DNA of 12,135 nt from Rhynchosporium graminicola (GCA_900074885.1 FJUW01000088.1:4805-16939); one strand, 5' to 3'. Counted from the first letter of the stretch, positions 1-6,620 are shown. Notes: generated from the sequence alone by a model not told the origin. Numbers and translations are program-made.

Positions 1-1937
1 GTAAGCGTACTATATTAGATCCGCGTTATTACTAATTATAAAGCTCTTAAGTACTTTATAACCTCTAAATAGCTAAACGCACGATAAGCCCGATAAGCCG
101 AGCTACTCGCAGATTATAACTTTATAATTACTTATCGACCTAGGAAGTATAATCTACTTACTAACGCTCTCTCTCGCAGAATAGATAAATTAGATAACTA
201 GAATAATACTAAAAGAACCTAGCGTTTATAGCAGCTACTACGCGAAGACTAAATCGATCTAGTACTACTTATAAGTAACCTCCGGAATAGCTCTAACTCT
301 ATAGATAACTTTAAGCTTATTAACGCCTTAGAAGTCGCCGACCTATCGCTAGTCTTTTCTATAGTATAATAAGTACTTAACGCTAATTATACTACGCTGT
401 TACTCTAAGCTTTACGGAAATAAGCTCTCTCTGCTACTCCTAGAAAACTAACTATAGAAAAAGATCTTCTACTCTATAAAGGAAGACTAATCGTACCTGA
501 CGTCTTATACTTTCGTATACTACTTATACGCGAAGTACACGACCGATTAGAGACTACTTATCTAAGTGCAAAGAAGACCTTATAACTACTAGTATTATAA
601 TACTAGTAATACGGAATCGCTTTAACTATTAACTAGTACTACTATAACTATTATACTTACTAACGAATTCAAGTGCCGCGTGATAAGAAACCAAGCTTCC
701 TCTAACTTCTGCCCGTACTATTATATCTATAGGAGTATATTATAGTTAACTACTATAGCTTTAACCGCGATAAACATAGCTATAATAACGTTCTCGTATT
801 TATTAACTGTTTTAGTAAATAAGTAATTAGTATTCTATACTGAAAGACCTCTAATACGCGCGACATTATAAAGCTTTACTTATACTACGTATACTACTAT
901 TTCGGAGCTCTATTAATAATTACCTCTAATAAAGGGCCTTAATTCGTTTCCTGTTTTTAGACTATAGTTATTACGATTCTCGGTACTAAAAGATAGCTTT
1001 CTATAGTAGATTACCTGTAAACAGATAGCTAAATAGAGATCTATAACTAATATCTCTAACGTAGATTATAACCTTTTATCTTTTACTATTAAGATAACTA
1101 ATTAGAGTTCTTACCTATTATAGACTATACCTAGATAACTCTCCCTTACGAATCCCTTAGAGGTCTCTTACCCTTTGAAGTCGTTTATAGATATATATCC
1201 CGCGTTAATTAGAATTAGAAAGATTTACCTAACTCTACTACGCTTACTAATAAGTTAAATACTTAGTAAACTCTAGATTACGCTAATTACTTATACGATA
1301 CTTAGATTACTACTTAATCTAGCCTCTAACGTATATAAGCTAAGATAGCCTAATCCTATAATCGCTTACGCTATAAAGTCGACTTTACTATAGATAACCT
1401 TATCTAGCTAGATATCCGCTACTTTATAAGTACTCGACTTAGTAAAAAACTCGACTTCTTAACTAATAGACCTTTCCGTGTAATTAAAAAGGTCAGAAGC
1501 TCTTATCGCCTAGAGCTCCCTGCTAGTATAAAAGTATATAACGTATTCCCTGCTATTAAGCTATAGAAGTATCTAAACGACCTCTTACTAGGATAAACCT
1601 TACTGCTACTACTACTTATTAATATCACTAGTAACGATAAATAGGAGATCGAAGATATACTTACGTGCTATAAGTAGCGTAATAGCTTCTTATACCGAGT
1701 TTCCTAGTTAAATCAAGACGTCGATCTTATATAGTACGACGCTATAGATATTAAATACGCTCCCGCTAAGCTATAATAATTCCACATTAATAACATAACG
1801 TAAGCTAGACCTCATACTAGAATACCTAATTAGCTAAAAGCTTTCTACGATAGAATTAATAATTACGACTACTTTAATAGTAATAAGGAGATAGACTAAC
1901 GCTCGAGGGCGAGCTTTTTTCGGAGGGGGGAGTAATA
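1..1937 (+). pseudogene. Ty3/gypsy chromovirus pol, 3' part: RNase H tail, integrase, chromodomain (RIP-degraded)
   Basis: This is the end of a gypsy polyprotein, readable once stops are treated as RIP products. Positions about 60-170 give the RNase H end (aRqARwAELLadynF, then TYRPrKyNLLtNALSR). About 480-670 gives the H2C2 zinc region of integrase (REVHDRLE, Y-x2-Y standing where C-x2-C belongs). About 700-1170 gives the integrase core: VNYYSF, LVFINCFSK, TSNKGP-FVS. The two catalytic Asp positions both read Asn, each explained by TGAY to TAAY. About 1440-1560 holds a GPF/Y-like module (NRPFRVI). About 1640-1790 holds a chromodomain (EIEDIL, FLYRVS-LN, -FHINN). This defines a Tf1/MAGGY-like chromovirus. 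The frame has dozens of stops and cannot be translated. The 5' part lies beyond the window. Domain calls are firm; exact edges are approximate. Confidence 0.93.
1921..1937 (+). promoter_or_regulatory. Polypurine tract of gypsy copy A
   Basis: The tract CGGAGGGGGGAG followed by TAATA lies directly against the LTR start. This is where plus-strand DNA synthesis would be primed, and it fixes the element as plus-oriented with the following LTR as its 3' LTR. Confidence 0.8.
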
Positions 1938-2168
1938 TAACAACTAGTAAAGTTTAGAGGTCTCTCCCTATTAGTAGAAACACTTACTACTAAGCGAGAT
2001 TATACGAGTAGAGTTTAGGGGCCCCTTTTTATATATATACTTCTATTTTCTCTCTACTTCTTTACTCCTTAGTTATAGATTCTTAAGTAATTCTTATTAC
2101 TTTATATTCATAGTAATATGAAGTCTTATTACTCAGGTAGTTTTGAGACCTTTCTAGAGCAAGCGTCA
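1938..2168 (+). repeat. Gypsy 231 bp LTR, copy A (3' LTR)
   Basis: It aligns end to end with the copies at 10234-10464 and (reversed, split) 2873-5964, all 231 bp. Intact ends are TGACG...CGTCA. Here the start is RIP-changed to TAACA, so this copy is the most mutated at its 5' edge. It carries the palindrome AGGGGCCCCT at 2017-2026 and a TATA-like ATATATATA run at 2031-2039. The five bases after it (CAGAG, 2169-2173) should be one copy of the target duplication; the partner lies beyond the left edge. Confidence 0.92.
2017..2026. promoter_or_regulatory. AGGGGCCCCT palindrome in LTR A
   Basis: These are two back-to-back AGGGG/CCCCT stress-response-element cores, just upstream of the LTR TATA run. 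The same palindrome is found at 5876-5885 and 10313-10322. Confidence 0.5.
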
Positions 2169-2872
2169 CAGAGAGCTTATTTGGAAGGTTCGGTATCTTC
2201 TCTATACGCGTAGCGTATAATATTAACGATATTCCTCCGGTAGATTATTCTCGATAACGATTATTAGGTATAAGAGTAGCGTTATCTTCTTTAATTAATA
2301 GTAGTAGTATTATATACGATTAAACGTTATTAAACGATATAGACTTAATAGAGCGCTAGGTAATTAACTAGCGTAGTTCTAGGAACTCGTCCCGTAACTA
2401 GCGTAGTTCTGCAGATAAGTTAGCGTTTAATTATCTCTCCTCCGCGAGCTTCCTTTCTACCTCTTATAGCTAGTAAGCGCGGTCTTCCTATGAGTTACTT
2501 ATAGTTACTATTAATATAAGGGTATTATCGGGGAGGTTTAGCGACTTAGTGAGTTCGTTAATTATAGTAGGAGTTAGGGAGCTTAACTCGGATAAGGTAT
2601 TATCGCGAGTACTCTCTACTATAGAGAGAGGTAAGTTATAGCGAGTATTACGAGTCGCAAAAGAATAAGAGGTAAAGGGAGTCAGAGAACAAGTAGTAGA
2701 TTTATAAGACTTAAGTTACTTCAGTTTAGGTACTATTCTTCAAGTTTATACTTAGTATAAGCCTTCTCTATATAGCGTAGTCTCCTGCGTTTAGTAGCTC
2801 TAGGCATAGAGGTATAATATAAGTAGATATTTACTATCTTCCTAGACGTAAGTAAAAGAGTTATAGATAATA
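2169..2872 (-). pseudogene. Gypsy copy C: leader and gag N-terminal region (RIP-degraded)
   Basis: Reading leftward from the LTR edge at 2873, this is the leader and gag start of a minus-strand gypsy. Positions 2580-2872 are the reverse complement of 10465-10760, so both are the same family. With stops read through, one frame gives a Ser/Thr-rich stretch (SIVESTRDN, then ELSSLTP) and then a charged coiled-coil-like stretch (EVERKLAEER, later LRDEFLEL), as expected of gag. In-frame TAG/TAA sit where CAG/CAA would continue the coil. The ATG at 2807 is in another frame, so the true start is not settled. The gene is cut at 2169 by gypsy copy A. Family assignment is solid; the gag label rests on position and composition, not on a capsid motif. 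Confidence 0.75.
2859..2868 (-). promoter_or_regulatory. Self-priming type primer-binding site, gypsy copy C
   Basis: On the minus strand the 10-mer ATCTATAACT begins four bases inside the element from the LTR edge. It is the exact complement of AGTTATAGAT within the LTR. The same pair exists in copy B (10469-10478 with 10367-10376). It fits the Tf1/sushi mechanism, in which the 5' end of the RNA folds back to prime. The AT-rich RIP context raises the chance of coincidence. Confidence 0.5.
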
Positions 2873-2967
2873 TAACGCTTACTCTAGAAAGGTCTTAAAA
2901 CTACCTAAGTAATAAGACCTTATATTACTATGAATATAAAGTAGTAAGAATCACTTGAGAATCTATA
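2873..2967 (-). repeat. Gypsy LTR copy C, 3' portion (left of the insertion)
   Basis: This is the reverse complement of the last 95 bp of the 231 bp LTR. The edge TGACG is RIP-changed to TAACG. The LTR is broken at 2967 by the 2,856 bp insertion and resumes at 5829. Ninety-five plus 136 bases restores exactly 231. Confidence 0.93.
2963..2967. repeat. Target-site duplication CTATA, left copy
   Basis: CTATA borders the inserted element here and again at 5824-5828. Removing the element and one copy restores an uninterrupted 231 bp gypsy LTR, which confirms both boundaries. Confidence 0.95.
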
Positions 2968-3135
2968 TGTCACGGGTGAGCAACGCGTACGCAGATGGTC
3001 AAGTGTAGTATTCAAGAAGTTCGATACAGGAGAGAGTCAGGTTCTAGCTTGGCTCCGAAGGAAAACATGCGGGTGCCGCTAGGCTTAGTAAGCACAGGCA
3101 TCGCCGGTGCTTAATCCTGGGGCTCGCCCCTTACA
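2968..3135 (-). repeat. 168 bp LTR of the non-autonomous element (left, its 3' LTR)
   Basis: It matches 5656-5823 base for base except for three substitutions (two in the TTGG/ATAG site near 3051, one near 3099). An imperfect hairpin at 3090-3112 (AAGCAC/GTGCTT with an inner GGC/GCC) lies inside; one of the substitutions breaks the inner pairing in the right copy. The near identity points to a fairly recent insertion. Confidence 0.95.
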
Positions 3136-3138
3136 TTA

Positions 3139-3154
3139 CTCCCCTCCTCCCGCC
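3139..3154 (-). promoter_or_regulatory. Polypurine tract of the non-autonomous element
   Basis: On the minus strand this reads GGCGGGAGGAGGGGAG and is followed by TAA and the LTR start TGTAAGG. The end GGGGAGTAA is shared with the tract of gypsy copy A. Nothing comparable exists next to the other LTR, so the element is transcribed on the minus strand. Confidence 0.8.
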
Positions 3155-3170
3155 TGTTTTCCAGCGGAGA

Positions 3171-3393
3171 CCAATAGCAAACGGTCGTAGAACCCCCCTG
3201 TAGTTAATGACCGCGTTCCATCACTAAACCTTAGGCGTTCTAATTATTGTCGTCCGCTTTCTTTGTTGTCATCCCGCCGCATTAGGCTAGCGCTCCGCTC
3301 CCATTGTCGCTCGATCCGGCCAAGACGTTATAAAAGAAGAGACCTTCTACCTTTTCAGACTTTTCTTTACATAACAACAACAACCATAGCAAG
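3171..3393 (+). promoter_or_regulatory. Promoter and 5' leader of the antisense gene
   Basis: The segment contains a CCAAT box at 3171-3175, a TATA box (TATAAAAG) at 3329-3336, a pyrimidine-rich stretch (about 3345-3370) typical of fungal start sites, and a CAACAACAACC leader ending at AAG before a perfect GTAAGT donor at 3394. The layout is that of an ordinary RNA polymerase II gene, internal to the element and opposite to its LTR transcription. The segment between the LTR and the CCAAT box holds only the polypurine tract. Confidence 0.65.
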
Positions 3394-3502
3394 GTAAGTC
3401 CCCCCCCTCCTTCCATTGAAAGAAATATCAAAATTCGCGAATCACATATCAAAAATCCCTCTACTACGCCATCGGGATCCGCGCTGAAACCGGCGGAATC
3501 AG
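3394..3502 (+). other. Predicted 5'UTR intron (109 nt)
   Basis: The donor GTAAGT is at 3394 and the acceptor CAG ends at 3502, with CGCTGAAAC upstream as a possible branch site. The first ATG of the gene follows the acceptor directly. The leader also holds ACCATAGCAAG, which could be a lost ATG, but a start there would run into TAA in the next exon. Confidence 0.6.
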
Positions 3503-4125
3503 ATGTCTCTCATAATTCACTGCGTCGCCTGTGCCCTCTCGGGCTCTGATTGTGTCGACCAAGCCGTAAGTACCGCACTCCGCCCGTTCTCGGACGGAAT
3601 CCTGACGAACTCAGTCGAATCGCTCCCGATCCTGTGTCCGCTGCAAGGACAGGAAGAAGAATTGCGAGAACCTGTAGGTTTTCCCCGGGTTCCGCGCGAA
3701 AACAGTCGGCTTACGCAATAGTCCTCAAATCTCCCATGTCGCCTACTCCGTTTGGACCCGTTCCGCTGATGCCGACGAGTAAGTGTTGCACTCCGCCTGT
3801 TTTTCGTCGCCTTACGCTCTATGTAGAAACGAGGCCCACGCCGATCTCGTCAAGGTGTTGAAGGCCTGGAAAGCCCTCAAGCCCCTCCAATCCTCTGGTC
3901 TTCTCTCCGCGTAAGTTTATTCGGTCCCCGCACATTTCTCGTCGGTAACCAATGTTTTTCAGTCCCTTGGCCTCTGAGGTCACTACTTCTGTCGTTGCCG
4001 TTGTCGCCCAACAGGGTCAAACGTAAGTAATTATCGGACTCCGCTCGTTTTCCGTCGGCTTACCCTCTTTTAGTGCTGGAGGAGTACCTCCAGCCCTCGT
4101 TTTGGGACTCCGCCGAGCCTCCTAG
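3503..4125 (+). CDS. Six-exon gene for a 124-residue protein with Zn2Cys6 cysteine spacing
   Basis: Coding exons are 3503-3565, 3615-3673, 3722-3778, 3827-3910, 3963-4022 and 4074-4125. They are separated by introns of 49, 48, 48, 52 and 51 nt, four with GTAAGT and one with GTAGGT donors, each with CTGAC, CTTAC or a TAAC-like branch site. Joined, they give 375 nt in one frame with no stop until TAG at 4123. Residues 7-38 have C-x2-C-x6-C-x10-C-x2-C-x6-C; the second half (CVRCKDRKKNC) is basic. This matches the spacing of fungal binuclear zinc clusters, although the first half lacks the usual basic residues. Residues after about 55 include a basic helix-like stretch (LVKVLKAWKALKPL) and an Ala/Val-rich tail. 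No membrane segment or signal peptide is obvious. A DNA- or RNA-binding role is only inferred; I do not recognise the protein. It could be a captured host gene or an element-specific factor. Confidence 0.7.
3566..4073 (+). repeat. Family of similar short introns within one gene
   Basis: The introns at 3566-3614, 3779-3826 and 4023-4073 share a core of the form ACTCCGCYYGTTYTC, then a CG-rich step, then CTTAC or CTGAC. The intron at 3911-3962 (CCCCGC...TTCTCGTCGG) and the one at 3674-3721 (CAGTCGGCTTACG) keep parts of it. The flanking exons show no comparable similarity. The arrangement resembles introner-like elements known from fungi, but these are shorter. Confidence 0.55.
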
Positions 4126-4266
4126 GGACTCCGTAGGAAATGTGGCGGAATGCGTGTCTTTTCCGTAGCGTTATCTTCTTAAGAAAAAGAAAATCCAAAA
4201 TCAATCTTCTTTTTCTTTTTCCTTCAGCGAGCCGACTATGTCGACTCGCACTCAAGACTTAAGTAG
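4126..4266. other. Spacer with a purine/pyrimidine inverted repeat
   Basis: No supported gene is seen. AAGAAAAAGAA at 4181-4191 pairs perfectly with TTCTTTTTCTT at 4207-4217 across 15 bases. The pyrimidine run ends in CCTTCAG at about 4226, which could serve as an intron acceptor in the 3' region of the upstream gene. An imperfect palindrome (GAGCCGAC/GTCGACTC) follows at about 4229-4247. Confidence 0.5.
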
Positions 4267-5155
4267 TTCTGCTATCGCTATACAGCTTTAGCTTCCTTTC
4301 TTGTAGTCTTGCGCCATCTTTGCGGCGGCTGCCTTCTGGTAACCGTCGCCTCCCTGTTTAGGTAGAGTATACCTCTTTCCGTCTCCAACTTGCGCAGCCC
4401 TTCCTTAAACCCCCGGAGACCTACGCATACGTAGCTGTCTCTAGAGTAGTTCCTCGTCATGGCCCTGTTGTTGACGTCCAGCGTTTCCTTCCGCTTCCAA
4501 TATCGCGGAGCCCTTCCTTAAGCTTCCGGAGGCCAGCGCCTACGCAGCCGTCTACCCCCGGGGTAGTCTTTCGTCAAGGCCCCCTTCATATTATCGTCTT
4601 CCGGCGTCTTTGCAGCGACCACCGTCATGTAGCCGCCGCCTCCCTATTCAAGGTGGGATAAACCTCCTTCCGCTTCTAATATCGCGGAGCCCTTCCTCAA
4701 GCTTCTGGAGGCCAGCGCCTACGCAGCTGTCTACCCCCGGAGTAGTCTTTCGTCAAGGCCCCCTTCATATTGTCGTCTTCCGGCGTCTTTGCAGCGGCCA
4801 CCATCATGTAGCCGCCGCCTCCCTATTCAAGGTGGGATAAACCTCCTTCCGCTTCCAATATCGCGGAGCCCTTCCTCAAGCTTCCGGAGGCAAGCGCTTA
4901 CGCAGCTGTCTACCCCCGGAGTAGTCTTTCGTCATGACCCCTCTTTATATTGTCCACTTCAAGCGTCTTCCGTCTTCCGTCTCCAGCTTACCGGAGCACT
5001 TCTTCAGAGTCCGGAGACCAGCGCATACGCAGCTGCCTCCGGAGTAGTTCTTCGTTATAGCCCACTCATGCTGTCGTCTTCCGACATCTTTGCAGCGGCT
5101 ACCGTTGAGTAGCCGCCGCCTCCCTGTTCAAGGTAGGGTGAACCTCCTTCCTTCA
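4267..5155. repeat. Mosaic tandem repeat, about five units, 179 bp core period
   Basis: The marker TATCGCGGAG recurs at 4501, 4680 and 4859, an exact 179 bp period. The unit is made of two modules: X (about 65 bp, GCAGCGGCCACC... to ...CCTCCTT) and Y (about 110 bp, CCGCTTCCAATATCG... to ...GGCGTCTT). Reading left to right, the order is X Y Y X Y X Y Y X. The outer units are diverged and lack a 4 bp insertion that the three inner Y modules share, so the inner ones were amplified later. A period of 179 is not divisible by three and inner units carry stops in every frame checked, so it is not a protein repeat, though the outermost Y at 4278-4460 is open on the minus strand (60 codons). Confidence 0.85.
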
Positions 5156-5293
5156 TCTTGGACATCGTCGAAGGGTTCTCGTTGTCCGCGCGTTCCTGAG
5201 CGGCTACCGGCCAGCGATAGTCGCTCCTCATGTCTTTTGGGCATATGTTCTACCCAAGCCGTCGAATAGCTTCTATCGTCCGCTTATTCGTAG

Positions 5294-5318
5294 GCGGCGA
5301 CCGACCGATTATCGCCGC
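5294..5318. repeat. Inverted repeat, 7 bp stem
   Basis: GCGGCGA (5294-5300) pairs with TCGCCGC (5312-5318) around an 11 nt loop, next to the longer hairpin at 5334. Confidence 0.7.
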
Positions 5319-5333
5319 TTTCCTTGTCCATTC

Positions 5334-5362
5334 GGGAGTAGCCTATGCCCTAGGCTACTCCC
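5334..5362. repeat. Perfect 12 bp hairpin with 5 nt loop
   Basis: GGGAGTAGCCTA (5334-5345) and TAGGCTACTCCC (5351-5362) pair without mismatch around TGCCC. It is the strongest inverted repeat in the element. It is not followed by a T run, and factor-independent terminators are not expected in fungi, so it is more likely an RNA structure. Confidence 0.85.
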
Positions 5363-5491
5363 TACCTTTCCACTCCCGTAAAAAATTTTCAGCTACCTTT
5401 CCGCTCCCGTCTTATAGGTTCAAGGGATGAATCAGGCGTACTCCGGCTTAAGAATAGCGGAATCCATCGAATCTTCGTCTTTTCTCGCGTT

Positions 5492-5510
5492 CCTAGAGCT
5501 TTTCTCTAGG
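5492..5510. repeat. Inverted repeat, 7 bp stem
   Basis: CCTAGAG (5492-5498) pairs with CTCTAGG (5504-5510) across a 5 nt loop, the third hairpin of the presumed leader. Confidence 0.7.
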
Positions 5511-5644
5511 TGTCGTTAGTGTCGATTCGGCTTCCGTTGCTCCCGTACCTTTGCTATCCTATCGTTGATGATTTATCGAAGACTTCGTTCCTCGACTACG
5601 ATCATCCGGACTCCGATGCAAAGGCTACGGGAGCTAGTTGTTTG

Positions 5645-5653
5645 ATCGAACTT
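5645..5653 (-). promoter_or_regulatory. Candidate self-priming primer-binding site of the non-autonomous element
   Basis: The minus strand reads TTAAGTTCGAT directly after the LTR edge. AAGTTCGAT is complementary to ATCGAACTT inside the LTR (minus strand; plus positions 3017-3025 and 5705-5713), about 110 nt into the LTR after a CT-rich run where an RNA could start. It does not begin with TGG, so ordinary tRNA 3'-end priming is unlikely. The pattern is that of Tf1-type self-priming. Confidence 0.5.
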
Positions 5654-5655
5654 AA

Positions 5656-5823
5656 TGTCACGGGTGAGCAACGCGTACGCAGATGGTCAAGTGTAGTATT
5701 CAAGAAGTTCGATACAGGAGAGAGTCAGGTTCTAGCATAGCTCCGAAGGAAAACATGCGGGTGCCGCTAGGCTTAGTAAGCACAGGAATCGCCGGTGCTT
5801 AATCCTGGGGCTCGCCCCTTACA
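5656..5823 (-). repeat. 168 bp LTR of the non-autonomous element (right, its 5' LTR)
   Basis: This is the partner of 2968-3135, with three differences. In the element's direction it starts TGTAAGGGGCGAG and ends CACCCGTGACA. A promoter is expected here, but no clear TATA box is visible. Confidence 0.95.
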
Positions 5824-5828
5824 CTATA
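5824..5828. repeat. Target-site duplication CTATA, right copy
   Basis: This is the second copy of the duplicated CTATA; the gypsy LTR continues without a break from 5829. Confidence 0.95.
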
Positions 5829-5964
5829 ACTAAGGAGTGAAGAAGTAGAGAGAGAATAGAAGTATATATATGAAAAGGGGCCCCTAAACTCTACTTATAT
5901 AATCTCGCTTAGTAGTAAGTGTTTCCACTAATAGGGAGAGACCTCCAAACCTGACCAGTCGTCA
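5829..5964 (-). repeat. Gypsy LTR copy C, 5' portion (right of the insertion)
   Basis: This is the reverse complement of the first 136 bp of the 231 bp LTR, ending GTCGTCA (minus-strand start TGACGAC) at 5964. It contains AGGGGCCCCT at 5876-5885 and the TATA run next to it. The next five bases, TATTA, are the expected target duplication against the copia RT. Confidence 0.92.
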
Positions 5965-6620
5965 TATTAAGCTCTTTAAGAGCTATTCTAGCTTTTAAGA
6001 TAACTAGAAAATCGTCGATATAAGTAATAATAATTATTCTGGTTTCTTAGTTAATATATACGTAATTATTAGTTTATAAAGATATAAAGTCGATAATACC
6101 GAACTCCTTACGTAAGGTCTCTTACTAGAGACGTGGAGACTGCTTTAGACTATACAGAGCCTTTAGCAAGAGTATATATTTATCGTCTATAAGTCTACGC
6201 CTAAATTATCTATAAAATAGTAGTTATTTAACGTATATCTAAGTATCGGCTTTACTATATAAGAATACTATTACTATATTAAACTATTCGACTTCTAAGT
6301 CGTACTCCGCTGTAACTACTAAGCCTATCTTCTAAGTAGAAGATTTATAGACTCCGGTATACGTCTAATTGTAATCGTAACTAAAACGTTACGTATAACC
6401 TTAGATTATAAATCTGACCTTATATTTATCGATTTTACTATCTATATCTCTCTTAGTCTTGAAAACTAGACGAGAACCTAGTACTCTGCACCCTTTTAGC
6501 ATATTAGAGCGACTTATAGTCTTCTAAGTCGACTTCTCTTTAAGAGATCGGTATTCCTTAATAATTGCTTTCTTCTATTCTAGCTAATTAGCTCTCTTTA
6601 TAGCTTGATCTAAAGTAGTC
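5965..6620 (-). pseudogene. Copia reverse transcriptase, N-terminal part
   Basis: With stops read through, the minus frame gives AIIKEYRSL, then CRVLGSRLVFKTKRDIDS, KYKVRFII-GYT, LLKALYSLKQSPRL and the catalytic TYIDDFLVIL (codons at 6011-6022). YIDD stands for the usual YVDD. The frame ends at ARIALKELN exactly where the gypsy LTR begins. Many stops (TAA/TAG from CAA/CAG/TGG) show RIP. The enzyme copies the element's RNA into DNA; this copy is dead. Confidence 0.93.

Larger units (their letters stand above)
5156..5655 (-). other. Hairpin-rich stretch, candidate RNA leader of the element
   Basis: In the element's own (minus) direction this is the first 500 nt after the 5' LTR. It holds three strong inverted repeats, at 5294-5318, 5334-5362 and 5492-5510. 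Only short open frames cross it and none resembles a known protein. The position fits a packaging and dimerisation leader, which is inference. Confidence 0.45.
2968..5823 (-). mobile_element. Non-autonomous LTR element (2,856 bp) carrying an intron-rich antisense gene
   Basis: Two 168 bp direct repeats with TGT...ACA ends bound the element, and a 5 bp CTATA duplication flanks it, so it arrived as an LTR retrotransposon. No gag, protease, RT or integrase frame is visible on either strand, so it must borrow another element's machinery. Orientation is minus: a polypurine tract (3139-3154 on the minus strand) abuts the left LTR, and a candidate self-priming site (5645-5653) abuts the right LTR. 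Internally it holds, in plus coordinates, a promoter and a spliced gene (3171-4125), a mosaic tandem repeat (4267-5155) and a hairpin-rich stretch (5156-5655). CpA and TpG are present at normal levels, unlike the flanks, so it postdates or escaped RIP. In size it lies between TRIM and LARD elements. The family name is unknown. Confidence 0.9.

Noticed and set aside
3384..3393. ACCATAGCAAG as a mutated start codon (ATG to ATA) in the leader exon
   Set aside because: Splicing from it enters a frame that meets TAA in the next exon, and the element shows no general RIP damage. The ATG at 3503 needs no assumption.
3550..3861. A 103-codon unspliced plus-strand frame over the exon cluster
   Set aside because: It reads through three predicted introns with good splice sites. 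The spliced frame is longer, starts right after an acceptor and gives a regular cysteine pattern.
4070..4255. A 61-codon minus-strand open frame
   Set aside because: It overlaps the last exon and the purine/pyrimidine inverted repeat, is dominated by Lys/Arg from that low-complexity run and resembles nothing.
4610..5112. Two overlapping plus-strand open frames that share the same first 20 or so residues
   Set aside because: They begin at TTG, not ATG, and share sequence only because of the tandem repeat. The unit length is not a multiple of three, and no coding motif is present.
4267..5155. CRISPR-like array
   Set aside because: The repeats are long, contiguous and mosaic without unique spacers, in a fungal genome.
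5334..5362. Hairpin as an intrinsic transcription terminator
   Set aside because: It has no T run after it, and hairpin-type terminators are not used by fungal RNA polymerase II.
5230..5430. A 66-codon plus-strand open frame starting at ATG
   Set aside because: It spans two hairpins and has no recognisable motif. It could exist as a small peptide but there is no support beyond openness.
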